64,000 nucleotides of DNA. It comes from Candidatus Zixiibacteriota bacterium (GTDB lineage Bacteria > Zixibacteria > MSB-5A5 > GN15 > FEB-12). This document shows, in pieces, positions 56,201 through 64,000 of the stretch. The stretch is taken from positions 1 to 64,000 of the forward strand of contig JAJRSF010000051.1 in NCBI GenBank assembly GCA_024278935.1, read 5' to 3'. Positions within the stretch are counted from its first letter, which is position 1, and every line of letters starts with the position of its first letter. The notes beneath the pieces are model-generated. The model had not been told where the DNA came from. It made no database searches and worked only from the letters and a program-made list of their open reading frames with translations. A program made the position numbers and the translations under genes.

Positions 56201-56319
56201 TCTCTACTGTTTGGGATAGTGACAATAACTCTGGAAGACAAGTTTCATCGGGTGTTTATTTTTACAAACTCACTGTTGGTGAAAATGTCATTAGTAAAAA
56301 GATGATGCTACTCAAATAA
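53260..56319 (+). CDS. Secreted FG-GAP/VCBS repeat protein with C-terminal sorting tail
   Basis: A 1019-aa protein starting at GTG with CTGGAGGT upstream. A signal peptide (to about residue 39, VAGNRLYNGG) precedes about twelve FG-GAP-type repeats of 45-60 residues (D.N.DG..D......T....V.LN.GDGTF), the calcium-binding blades of integrin-like propellers. At about 755-785 is a thrombospondin type 3 segment (DYDSDGYNDDCDNCPTIANPSQEDGNLDGVGDSC). A Zixibacteria-style beta domain follows, and the last about 85 residues form the PNPFNPSTTIEFSVP...GVYFYKLTVGENVISKKMMLLK type A sorting domain. It is probably exported and surface-attached. Confidence 0.92.
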   Translation: MINKLTNCFRNNFNATSLLSSLCLLIVSLILVSDIAVAGNRLYNGGTSTFINPTIRRIIHTDFNKDGNLDMVVVTIPAFVYLYLGNGDGTYTNAAQRNVGGQESAITVGDVNNDGYVDIIQGTLGASSTGWVNIIINDQAGGFLQSYRVPTAGLVIGVEVVDFDNQHGLDIAYSMSGTAGVGVILSTGLGDSLTEASIVDAPLPYAGLSSSSGITAIQDGLSVADVDGINGIDLISMAVTSTTGYAVIWHNNGDGTFSTTPDTIALAGKSIIVIPEDFDQDGFVDFLATDFNGNASIHLNNNHNGFHPLIDIRGDLNNQGIRELHVADVNFDTYPDIIFPTIESLSDYRTDVFLNDGTGRFGNESSYYVGGQWMAIGDLNNDGLYDITGVTTFANSVQVSLGDAPGSFFQPGVPIKATATALSTGDFNNDGRVDIVSSHNRFYFIIMQNLDGSFTGTEIFGTGSYRLNQIKVVDLNNDNNRDIVGSSSLGRRFVNLGNGDGTFGAFTEYVTPQTEFPEDNLLLADFTNDGYIDMITDKGGVAVLYVNNQDGSFAASVSLGIISTPINYGDINNDSIPDLIYTIGDTTFVKFNDGTGNFPSVDLQLDGTGFPYITDYNNDNLQDILVSTHLHLNNGDSTFTSSSTFGISYSNAVGMQDLDADGDNDFIISSTSGSFSTAINDGSNSFATERYIMYRTLQHSTAADMNNDGLLDVVTGYGKPNINNNFSEELMFIAYNNGNGAFADTCISLFDYDSDGYNDDCDNCPTIANPSQEDGNLDGVGDSCSFSGNTAIGGDVDITLGDVAISFDSVTAGGTTVVNVTTSGPDAPLGVTLIPFSPSSYYNITTTASHTDSITVCIFYDTTGLSAIQEEKLSINHFNGSFWEDITAAKDTVSNIICGRTTTLSPFAIGVTKTPTDIEEIVGRLLPTSITLADNYPNPFNPSTTIEFSVPTNSFVTLKVYNVLGQEVKTLVNQDIPAGSFSTVWDSDNNSGRQVSSGVYFYKLTVGENVISKKMMLLK

Positions 56320-56355
56320 AAATATTATAAATATTATAAATATTATAAATATTAT
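56320..56355. repeat. Four tandem copies of a 9-base AT repeat
   Basis: AAATATTAT is repeated exactly four times immediately after the stop codon and before the terminator hairpin. Confidence 0.9.
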
Positions 56356-56360
56356 AACTT

Positions 56361-56396
56361 AAAAAGAGCAGGTACAAACGACCTGCTCTTTTTTTT
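56361..56396 (+). terminator. Terminator after the FG-GAP gene
   Basis: Arms AAAAAGAGCAGGT (56361-56373) and ACCTGCTCTTTTT (56381-56393), seven-base loop, T run to 56396. The flanking A run lets it work for the convergent VOC gene too. Confidence 0.93.
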
Positions 56397-56418
56397 ATAT
56401 AAGTTTGATATTTAATTT

Positions 56419-56841
56419 CTATGAATCAACAATGTCATAGTCATTTCTTTTTTTAGGATCATCAGAATAATATTGTATAAATTCCCAGTCATTACCTTCG
56501 GGATCATAAAAATAAATTCGTTTACGATAAGGATGTTTATTGGGAACTGTCGATTCTCGATAGCCTGCCTTAAGTAGTCGTTCTCGAATAGAATCAACAT
56601 CGTCTACTTCATAGGCAAGATGATTGATACCCGGCACACCGGAATATGGAACCCATGTTGTATCTCTCTCAGCACTTGCTTCTTGTAAAGCTATATATGT
56701 TTTATCGGTTCCTATATGCACCCACCGACGACCTTTACTATTTCCGTCATGTCTAATTATAAATTCAGGGAAAGTCGTTTTCAAAAATCCGATCATCCGA
56801 TCAATATCAGTCACACATATATTAGCATGTTCAAGTTTCAT
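56419..56841 (-). CDS. VOC-superfamily (glyoxalase/bleomycin-resistance fold) protein, copy 1
   Basis: A 140-aa cytoplasmic protein with two beta-alpha-beta-beta-beta modules. Candidate metal ligands are H5 (KLEHANICVTD), E near 57 region, H73 (GINHLAYEVDD) and E in PEGNDWEFIQYYSDD. The tail DPKKRNDYDIVDS is specific to this subfamily. Closest relatives are lactoylglutathione-lyase-like dioxygenase-fold proteins of unknown substrate. A second copy at 58579-59000 is about 75-80 percent identical by eye. Confidence 0.88.
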   Translation of the reverse strand: MKLEHANICVTDIDRMIGFLKTTFPEFIIRHDGNSKGRRWVHIGTDKTYIALQEASAERDTTWVPYSGVPGINHLAYEVDDVDSIRERLLKAGYRESTVPNKHPYRKRIYFYDPEGNDWEFIQYYSDDPKKRNDYDIVDS

Positions 56842-56898
56842 CGTATTTATATCTCCTTACTTGCTTAAAATCACAATTTTCTTTCATCTTATAACCTT

Positions 56899-56930
56899 AA
56901 GAACACAATTTCGGACATAAAGTTTCCTAA
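56899..56930 (-). promoter_or_regulatory. Conserved upstream block of VOC copy 1
   Basis: AGAACACAAT-TTCGGACATAAAGTTTC-CTAAGA recurs with few changes upstream of VOC copy 2 (59056-59087), at a similar distance from the start (about 60 bases). Surrounding bases are not conserved, so it likely holds the shared promoter or operator. Confidence 0.5.
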
Positions 56931-56989
56931 GAAAAATATATTATTTTAAGATGTATAATATTTTTATAGAGAAGCAAAAAAGAATAATA

Positions 56990-57026
56990 AAATGTCATAA
57001 GTAAAAAGATGATGTTACTCAAATAA
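56990..57026 (+). repeat. Orphan copy of the 3-prime end of the FG-GAP gene
   Basis: AATGTCATAAGTAAAAAGATGATGTTACTCAAATAA-type sequence differs by about two bases from the last 36 bases of the FG-GAP gene (56285-56320, coding NVISKKMMLLK and stop). It lies 670 bases downstream with no coding sequence in front of it. Confidence 0.75.
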
Positions 57027-57050
57027 TAAAATAGCTTTATGAAGCATAAT

Positions 57051-57089
57051 AAAAACGGTGAGTATCAATTCAGATTACTCACCGTTTTT
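57051..57089. terminator. Strong bidirectional terminator
   Basis: Fourteen-base perfect arms (AAAAACGGTGAGTA, complement at 57076-57089) with an 11-base loop. It follows the methyltransferase gene on the minus strand. Confidence 0.93.
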
Positions 57090-57111
57090 ATTGTAAAGAA
57101 TTCTAATATTA

Positions 57112-57978
57112 CTATTTAGTGCCGACTGCTACAACAAGTTCGCAGGGACCTTCAAAAGATCCATTTGTCTGGAACTGTCCAAGCTCCTGTTCAATCTCAG
57201 CCCATGTTTCTTCTTTTTCCGACTCTGACAATCCTGCTAACATTTGGTGTAAAGCCCCAAATGATTCTTTTTCAAAATCCAAACATTCTTTGACCGACTT
57301 CACCCGCACCGGCGCATCGATTACTTTGACTTCAATATTTTTGAGTCCACCTTTAGCAAAAACTTCTTCTAAAACTCCTGCCCCACCAAGTGAGAATGGA
57401 CCCGGTTGTTGCGGAAGTGGTGCCGGTAAATTTGCTCTTCGTCTGATAATCGAAACAGGAATTGAAAAGAAACCATTTTTATCACCGGTAGAATATACCA
57501 TCGCAGCAATTTTGCCACCCTCTTTTACAGAATGTATCATCCCCTCAAGTGCTTTTTGCTGATCAGGAAAATAAATAAAACCAACACGAGAAATAACAGC
57601 ATCAAAGGAACCTGCCTCAAGCTCGGTCAATTTTTCTCCATCAAGTTCTTGAGTCATCACATTGCTTAGACCGGCACGCTTAGCAGACTGTGAAGCATAG
57701 TCTAAAATTGTCGGGGAAAGGTCGGTTGCCAATACCGAGCCGGTTTCTCCAACACGTTTTGCAACCGCAATTGTTTGTTCACCAGCACCCGCGGCAACAT
57801 CGAGTACTCGGTGACCAGTAGTAATGCTTGCCATATCAAACATTGTTTCGGTGGCAGGTCCGAGCCATGTGTTCAGCAAACCGCCCCACTTGTGCCACGC
57901 TTCCGCAGCCGTCTCCCATTGCTCTCTTGTAGTTGTCTTATATTTTAGAGGGTCAAATACTTTTTTTGTCTCAGACAT
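57112..57978 (-). CDS. Class I SAM-dependent methyltransferase (UbiE/MenG-like)
   Basis: A 288-aa enzyme with motif I VLDVAAGAGEQTIAVA (about residue 59), motif II ATDLSPTILDYASQSAKRAGL, motif post-I MTQELDGEKL and motif III AVISRVGFIYFPDQQKALEGM. The N-terminal WETAAEAWHKWGGLLNTWLGPATETMFDMA is typical of the UbiE-like group whose members methylate small molecules. AAGGGAAAG precedes the ATG. It lies between the two VOC gene copies. Substrate unknown. Confidence 0.92.
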   Translation of the reverse strand: MSETKKVFDPLKYKTTTREQWETAAEAWHKWGGLLNTWLGPATETMFDMASITTGHRVLDVAAGAGEQTIAVAKRVGETGSVLATDLSPTILDYASQSAKRAGLSNVMTQELDGEKLTELEAGSFDAVISRVGFIYFPDQQKALEGMIHSVKEGGKIAAMVYSTGDKNGFFSIPVSIIRRRANLPAPLPQQPGPFSLGGAGVLEEVFAKGGLKNIEVKVIDAPVRVKSVKECLDFEKESFGALHQMLAGLSESEKEETWAEIEQELGQFQTNGSFEGPCELVVAVGTK

Positions 57979-58132
57979 ACAACTTTCCCTTACTTGATAG
58001 ATTTTTCATATTTATTATGTAGATAATATAGGTACTTGTAATCTATTATAAAAGAGTTATTTAGCAAAATATATATATTGTAACATATCAATATTTAGTT
58101 ATATACTTTATAGAAATGAGAGGAGATTACAA

Positions 58133-58566
58133 ATGTACAATGTTGTTACAGGAACTGAACATTTCACCAAAGAAGCAATACTGGAATTATATAAAAGTGT
58201 CCGTTGGACTGCATATACAGACAACCCAGAACAGCTAATGACCACAATTGAAAATTCAACTTATGTTGTTTCGATTTCTGAAAGTGATAAAATACTTGGG
58301 CTGGTACGATCTATCTCGGATGATATTTCAATACACTATCTGCAAGATATTTTAGTTCATCCTGATTTTCAAAAAAAGGTATCGGTCGAGCACTACTTGA
58401 AAGTTGTCTCAAACGTTTCAATCATGTGCGAACTCATATGATATTAACAGACGATGAAGAACGTCAACGTAAATTTTATGAATCTCTCAGCTACAAAAGC
58501 ACAAAGAAACTCAAGAAGATTCCATTAAATTGTTTTGTTAAAATGAAAGACATTTTTCTTGAGTAA
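58133..58566 (+). pseudogene. GNAT N-acetyltransferase, frameshifted at the A7 run 58371-58377
   Basis: Reconstructed length is 144 aa. LYKSVRWTAYTDNPEQL and SDKILGLVRSISDDISIHYLQDILVHPDFQKK join, after adding one base to seven A, to GIGRALLESCLKRFNHVRTHMILTDDEERQRKFYESLSY. The Q/RxxGxG/A acetyl-CoA loop (QKKGIGRA) spans the lesion. GAGGAG lies nine bases upstream of the ATG. Substrate unknown. Without correction the open frame ends at 58441 and would lack acetyl-CoA binding. Confidence 0.85.
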
Positions 58567-58578
58567 ATAAATTAAATT

Positions 58579-59000
58579 CTAAGAATCAGCAATTTCATAG
58601 CCGTTTCTTTTTTGAGGATCATCAGAATAATACTGAATAAATTCCCAGTCATTGCCTTCGGGATCATAGAAATAAATTCTTTTGCGATACGGATGTTTAT
58701 TGGGAACGGTCGATTCTCTATATCCGGCATCAAGCAGTCGCTTTCGAATCGCATCAACATCGTCTACTTCATAAGCTAGATGATTCACTCCCGGTGCACC
58801 GGAATATGGAACCCATGCTGTATCTTTTTCTAAGGTTGCATCCTGTAATGCTATATAGGTTTCATCGGTCCCTACATGAACCCAACGATGTCCTTGTTTT
58901 ATTCCGTCGTATCTTATTTTGAATTCTGGAAATGTCGTTTTAAAAATCCAATCATTTCATCAATATTTGTCACACATATGTTAGCATGTTCAAGTTTCAT
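58579..59000 (-). pseudogene. VOC-superfamily protein, copy 2, frameshifted at 58938-58941
   Basis: Adding one base to the A4/T4 run restores a 140-aa protein exactly the length of copy 1: MKLEHANICVTNIDEMIGFLK|TTFPEFKIRYDG...GAPGVNHLAYEVDDVDAIRKRLLDAGYRESTVPNKHPYRKRIYF. Copy 1 at the same spot has GAAAACG, where this copy has TAAAACG, which supports a missing A. The longest open frame (58579-58788) covers only the C-terminal half. It is convergent with the GNAT gene, 12 bases apart. Confidence 0.85.
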
Positions 59001-59055
59001 CATTTTTATATTCTCCTTAACTATCAATTTGATACATAGAGCATTCTTATTTTTT

Positions 59056-59087
59056 AGAACACAATGCGGAAAATAAAGTTTCATAAG
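59056..59087 (-). promoter_or_regulatory. Conserved upstream block of VOC copy 2
   Basis: Counterpart of the block at 56899-56930: AGAACACAAT, then GCGGAAAATAAAGTTTC, then ATAAGA. The pair indicates that the duplication included the regulatory region. Confidence 0.5.
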
Positions 59088-59172
59088 ATTAAAAACATTA
59101 TCTTATTACAATAACTGGAGGGAAAAGTAGAAAATAAGAATTACAACTATTTGCTCGGCAATAAAAAAACAG

Positions 59173-59187
59173 ACCATATAGGAATCG
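59173..59187 (-). repeat. Displaced copy of the tRNA-Lys 3-prime end
   Basis: ACCATATAGGAATCG equals 59740-59754, the acceptor/T-arm of the tRNA. Each copy is preceded by an A-rich run (AAAAAAACAG and AAAAAATAC). The two copies flank the 160-aa gene at 59216-59695 and are 567 bases apart. Confidence 0.65.
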
Positions 59188-59215
59188 CAGGTTGCAATCT
59201 GTTCAAGCCCCGAGA

Positions 59216-59695
59216 TTACTGGTTAAGAATTTTATTATTTTTATTAACAAATTCTAAAGCATAATTTTCAGATTTAAACTCATAAACTATACTGTCTTTA
59301 TAGGCAGTAAGTTCAAAATATGCTGGAAAGACTAACTGCCAAATAAAAAGAGGAATCAAAGTTATCAGAATTACACCAGCAAAAATCCATTTTTTATACC
59401 AAGCAGAAATTTCACCAAACATATAGATAGATAAAAACATACCTATTGACATAAGGATAATTCCAGCAATAAACCGACCCCATTTTGGAAAGCGAAATTT
59501 ATGCTTACAAAATTTACAAATCGGCACATTAGCTGAAAAAAAATTTCCAAATTTTAATAAAAATGAATGAAGCCCTATTGTATGAGTTGTTACTTTTAAA
59601 AAATCATCTGGATTTAGATTCTCACAGTATATACATATTTTAGGAAAGACAACATTCTCAGATTTTGAAATTTCAACAACAAAACTGTTGGCCAT
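59216..59695 (-). CDS. Hypothetical membrane protein with an N-terminal zinc-ribbon-like motif
   Basis: A 159-aa protein. Start ATG 59695 is six bases after GGAG; a GTG two codons earlier is less well spaced. Two CxxC pairs (ICIYCENLN and ICKFCKHKF) about 35 residues apart suggest a zinc ribbon. Two transmembrane helices follow (about 78-97 and 102-122). The C-terminus (ELTAYKDSIVYEFKSENYALEFVNKNNK) looks cytoplasmic or soluble. No family recognised. It lies between the tRNA-Lys gene and a displaced fragment of that tRNA. Confidence 0.7.
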   Translation of the reverse strand: MANSFVVEISKSENVVFPKICIYCENLNPDDFLKVTTHTIGLHSFLLKFGNFFSANVPICKFCKHKFRFPKWGRFIAGIILMSIGMFLSIYMFGEISAWYKKWIFAGVILITLIPLFIWQLVFPAYFELTAYKDSIVYEFKSENYALEFVNKNNKILNQ

Positions 59696-59736
59696 AATCA
59701 CTCCTATTTATTTATGTAGTTGCGAATATAAAAAAA

Positions 59737-59809
59737 TACACCATATAGGAATCGAACCTATGACCCACTGATTAAGAGTCAGTTGCTCTACCAACTGAGC
59801 TAATGGTGC
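59737..59809 (-). tRNA. tRNA-Lys (anticodon CUU)
   Basis: On the minus strand a cloverleaf can be drawn: acceptor GCACCAT/ATGGTGT (with a G-U first pair), D-arm AGCTCAGTTGGTAGAGC, anticodon arm ACTGA-CTCTTAA-TCAGT with CTT at positions 34-36, and T-arm CATAGGTTCGATTCCTATA-type with GGTTCGATTCC. Discriminator A at 59737. CCA is not encoded. Confidence 0.95.
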
Positions 59810-59924
59810 ATTTAAAAGGTACACCATCTTAACACGATTTAATCGTAAACACAATAGATTAGTAGATTATTTTGCTAAATAATTCACACCAAGAGTAGTA
59901 ATGAGCAGTAAGCTATGAGATTAT

Positions 59925-62900
59925 TTACATAGCTACTGTTGTAGATTTTTCTTTTTTATCAAGTTCAGTTCTAATAGCTCTGGCAATCAAAGACTTCGTA
60001 AATGGTTTTCTCAAAAATGTTCCGACTCCCATTTTCTGTGCTTCAAAGACTCGGTCTGATTCGGAAAAACCTGAAACAATAATAGCTTTCTGATTCGGAT
60101 TGATATCTAAAACTCTTTTATAAGTTTCGGTTCCATCAATACCGGGTAACATCACCATATCAAGCACAAGAATATCCTGCGGATTTTCTTTAAGAAACTC
60201 CAAAGCTTTTGCACCACTTTCAACAGAGCTTACTCTATATCCTAATTTGTTTAAAAGTCGTGATGATACTTGGCGTTGGACATCATCGTCATCAACAATC
60301 AAAACCTTTTCAGAACCTACTTGTACTTCTATAGTTTTGCTTTCACCATGTTCATCTCTGGTTATCGGGAAATAAAGATAAAACGATGTTCCCGTACCAA
60401 TTTTGCTGGACATATCAAGGTATCCGCTATGATCTTTCATCACCGCATCAACAACACTCAAACCAAGCCCGGAGCCGGATTTTTTATCTGCTGATTTAGT
60501 CGAGAAAAATGGATCTAGAATTTTTTCTTTTATATCATCCGGAATACCACAACCGCTGTCAGCAACAGTTAGCTTAATATATTCACCCTTAGGCACCCGA
60601 CCAAAAGAAATCGATGTATCATCGACATAATAGTTTTCTGTTTTGATACTTATATTACCGATATCATCCATTGCATCTTGAGCATTCACTAAAAGATTTG
60701 TAAGCATACGATGGATCTGTGCCGAACCACCTTTTATATTCATAATATCTTCGCATAGTTCGGTTTCACAAGTCACGGTTTTTGTCCGCGATTCCATTTC
60801 ATTCACCGCATGTAAAACGATTTTATTAATATTAATTACATCTTGATTGTAATGACCTCTTCGTCCCATAGTGAGAAGGTCTTGATTTATTTCAGCAATT
60901 TTCTTGGCGGCATCTTCAATCGTATCAAGATAAACTTGTGCTTTATGATCATGTGGAAGTTCGTCACGTATGAATTCAGGATATGCCATTATCGGGGCAA
61001 GAAGATTATTAAAATCATGAGCAACTTGTCCGGCGATAGTACCTGCCATTTCAAGACGTCCGGCTCTTGATTCTAATTCTTGCAGACGTTTCGTTTCTGT
61101 AATATCATTTTTAGCAGCAACATAGTTATGATTTCTCCATGACTGTCAAAGACAGGAGATATAGTTACATTTTCAGTATAGAAAGAACCATCCTTTTTCT
61201 TGTTAATGATTTCTCCCTGCCACTGTTTTCCATTTGATAGCGTTGCCCACATTTTTTTATAAAAATTATCTGATTGCTGACCACTTTTTAAAACTCTTGG
61301 GTTCTCGCCAATAGCATCATCTTTTGAATAACCGGAGGCTTTTTCAAATGCTGGATTAACGTATTGTATTGTCCCTAAAGAATCTGTAATAACAATAGTT
61401 TCGTCAGCCTGTTCAATTGCCCTTGTCAGTAAAGCGTTCGTTTCTTCTGTTTCTTTACGAAGCGTTATATCTTGTACAATTCCCTGATAGTGAGTAATAG
61501 TTCCAGCAGCATCTCGTACAATACTTGTTAAATCGTCAATCCACTTAACTTCATTATCTTTTGTAATGATACGATATGGCAGATGAGTGAAATCATTAAT
61601 TTTAGAATCTGCTGAGTTTTGAATAACTTCCTCAAGGACTCTGTCTAAATCTTCAGGATGAATTAGTTTTGAGTATGATACTTCACCGGACATAAAATCG
61701 TCGACAGTATATCCACAAAGTTCTTTTATATTTTCTGAAACTAATTCTACCGGCCAGTTTTCTTCATTTCTCCAAAGGAAAGCTACCGCAGGACTTCTAT
61801 TGATAATATCATAATATTTTTGTAGTAAAATTTCAAACTTCTTACGTTTGGTAATATCTTCTCCTGAGGATAGATGTCCTATGGTATTGCCTTTATAATC
61901 TTGTAGAATAGTGTTGTGCCATGCGACCATGCGTACTGCACCGGATTTTGTAATAACAGTATTCTCCATGTAGTCTGTAGGTAGGGTTTTATTTTTTAGA
62001 AGTTTATCTGAGTAAGTTTTTATCACCGTTATTTCCTGCTTTGGCAGAAAATTATCAAACCAGTTTTTCCCAACTATTTCATCCTCAGTACACTCTAAGA
62101 CTTCACAAGTTTTTTGGTTCACCAGAGTCACAATTCCATCGTTATCAATTGCAACAAACATTACATTGGCGGTTTCAAGATACGTCTGGGCACGTTCTTG
62201 TTCTTTTTTCAGGTTGTTCTCAATTTTTTTGCGTTCTGTTATATCTCTTATCGTGCCTAATACAAGTTCTTCGCCATCAACAGTAATAATGTTGCCAATA
62301 ATTTCTGTTAAGTATTCGGTTTTATCTTTTCTCTGCAAATTTACCTGAATCGGAATACCTATTTTCTTTTCTTTACTCTCTCTAAAACTTTCATGACTCT
62401 GATTCTCAGCTTTCATATCAAAAACTGTCTTTTGCAAAAGTTCCTCGTTAGTGTACCCGGACATTTTACAAAAAGCCGGATTTACAAAAACGTAGTTCCC
62501 ATCTAAATCTGCAACAGTAATACCTTCTGTCGTTTGATTGGTAAATGCTTTGAATCTCTCTTCACTTGTTATTAGCGACAATTCGGCGTTCTTACGCTCA
62601 GTGATATCAGTACATATTTTGGCTATTGCGATAATCTCATCATCACGATATATCGGATAAATTTTTTACATGAACCATGTGTCTACCCCTTGCCAATTCA
62701 ATAAAGCTTCCAACTGACTTTCTTTACCGGTCTTAATAACTTTTTTAATATGGTAAAGAATAATTTCAGCTGAATCTTTTTGTAGAAGTTCATCAGGCAT
62801 TTTACCTATGATATCTTGTGGATTGATTGCATATTTTGCAGGTCCGCTATAATAGGTATACATTCCAGTCAAATCATGTAAAGTGATCATATCATTTGAG

Positions 62901-63931
62901 TTTTCAATCAAAAGTTTAAATTTTGCTTCACTCTCTTTTAAAGCATATTCTGATTTTTTTCGTTCAGTAATATCATCTATAATACAAATTGTGCGGATGA
63001 AATCCCCATTGTTATCGGTTATAGGTGATGAACTAATATTTACATCTATAACGTTGCCGTTTTTGCAAATCATCTTATATTCACAACTAACTGTGCGACC
63101 ATCTAATATGAGATTTTTAATAGTTGACTGAGCTACTTCATGGAAATCCGGATGGATAATTAAACTCATATTATGTCCTATGATTTCATCGGACGTATAT
63201 CCAAGTACTTTTTTTATACTCTTATTACAATCAACAAAAGTTCCCTTTGCATCAACCGATATAATCAGGTAAGAAGCTGTTTCAAAAGTTAATCTATATA
63301 TCTCTTCACTGTTTTGCAGAGCTTTTTCAGCTTGATTACGTTTGGTTATATCACGGTTATTCCCGCGACGACCAATAAAGACACCATCATCATCAAAAAC
63401 TGAAAGACACGAATGTTCAATCCAACATAAGTCCCCATTTTTTTTGGTAAGTGAAAAAACAGTTGAATGAGCCGGAGCAATTTCGTTGTTTGAATGGTCA
63501 TAATGATCCGCAATTATGTCAGCATATTCAGGGCTTATAATTTCAAACAGTAATTCTGAGTTGGATAAAAATTCACTTTGAGAGTAACCTGTTATTTTTT
63601 CACAAGATGATGATAAATAAATATATTTCCCATCAGTATCTATAAGGTATTCCCAATCATTTGTATGATCGGCAAAGAGGCGGAACTTCGTTTCACTCTC
63701 TATTTTTGCTTTAAGAGATTTTTGTATAGGACGAAATAGGAAAAAATATAAAATCGGAATAACACAGACAACTATAAGAAAAGAGTCTATTAAAATAGTT
63801 GTTAAAATATCAAGATGAGGTAAATATGACAGCATGACCATGATTAATGCTTCTGCCACAAAAACACATACTGTTGTCAATAACATAAGCCGAATTGGCG
63901 TGTTATTCTTTATTTTTTCTTTATTCATCAT
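59925..63931 (-). pseudogene. Multi-PAS hybrid histidine kinase with C-terminal receiver; one in-frame TAA and one frameshift
   Basis: Three open frames together form one kinase of about 1335 aa. Frame 1 (to 62666): two transmembrane helices, then three PAS/PAC units. A TAA at 62666-62668 interrupts, but the same frame continues as KIYPIYRDDEIIAIAKICTDITERK into four or more further PAS units (62581 to 61127). A one-base deletion near 61126 shifts to the last frame: NYVAAKNDITETKRLQELESRAGRLEMAGTIAGQ. HisKA has VAHDFNNLLAPI, HATPase DSGCGIPDD and [20 protein letters not shown]. The receiver has LIVDDDD, phospho-acceptor D in LVLDMVMLPG and KPFTKS. Start ATG 63931 (AAGGGA upstream) is preferred to TTG 63961. 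Signal unknown. Confidence 0.85.
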
Positions 63932-64000
63932 TTTTTGGTAATCCCTTTTGTACTTTGTCAAACTAGATGCTCCCCCTTACCTAATAAACGCTCACTAACT

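Noticed and set aside
57119-57562. 147-codon plus-strand frame inside the methyltransferase gene
   Set aside because: Antisense shadow; no start signal and a low-complexity Pro/Ser-rich translation.
23014-62668. Alternative genetic code with TAA as sense
   Set aside because: Core genes such as typA and phoU end in TAA at the expected family length, so the two internal TAA codons are exceptions.

Overview
The window is AT-rich bacterial chromosome, densely coded in long single-strand runs. Several features point to the Fibrobacterota-Chlorobi-Bacteroidota (FCB) superphylum, and most closely resemble what I know of Zixibacteria and neighbouring candidate phyla: secreted proteins ending in a PNPFNP...GVYFYKL...KKM.L.K sorting tail, dockerin-like D.N.DG...D.SDLV..V.F.F..GPPP segments, thrombospondin type 3 repeats and FG-GAP/VCBS repeats. 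No 16S rRNA is present, so this placement is inference from style. I see no CRISPR array, insertion sequence or prophage. The only RNA gene found is a tRNA-Lys.

Layout. 1-3355: end of a metal-efflux RND adaptor and a CusA/CzcA-type pump. 3391-11433 (minus): a seven-gene anaerobic respiratory operon. It runs from a monohaem cytochrome c and an outer-membrane barrel to a Tat-exported molybdopterin oxidoreductase, a four-cluster ferredoxin subunit, an NrfD/PsrC anchor, a TorD-type chaperone and a sigma-54 activator. A near-consensus sigma-54 promoter and an array of YGTTWCA motifs lie upstream. 11885-20000 (minus): the complete phosphate-starvation module, porin-pstSCAB-phoU and phoB-phoR, with TTAACA-type 11-bp-phased direct repeats upstream of both transcription units. 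20143-28460 (minus): two secreted subtilases and a cassette of sigma factor, 195-aa protein and TPR-CHAT protease. 28657-42178: lipoprotein, typA, secreted M14 carboxypeptidase, a receiver/DUF4388 protein, a second lipoprotein and a TldD/TldE pair. 42992-52990: an MddA-like methyltransferase, carAB, DUF523, a sigma-54-promoted outer-membrane protein, a small membrane methyltransferase, an SDR, a DsrE/YedF protein and an aminotransferase. 53260-63931: a very large FG-GAP secreted protein, a duplicated VOC gene flanking a methyltransferase and a GNAT gene, a small membrane zinc-ribbon protein, tRNA-Lys and a multi-PAS hybrid histidine kinase.

How the genes work together. The Mo operon looks like a self-contained, self-regulated respiratory chain for a sulfur-type or other oxyanion acceptor. 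The Pho block is a classical two-component regulon controlling its own uptake system. The most intriguing locus is the sigma factor/195-aa/TPR-CHAT set. Its composition recalls the protease-controlled sigma factor arm of type III-E CRISPR systems, but here it stands without any CRISPR component and is followed by an exported subtilase.

Sequence quality. Eight gene-breaking lesions occur: six single-base deletions, nearly all in short A/T runs, and two in-frame TAA codons. They affect the subtilases, CHAT protease, DsrE protein, GNAT, second VOC copy and histidine kinase. I give these genes at reconstructed full extent. The pattern looks more like sequencing error than gene decay, but the sequence alone cannot prove that.
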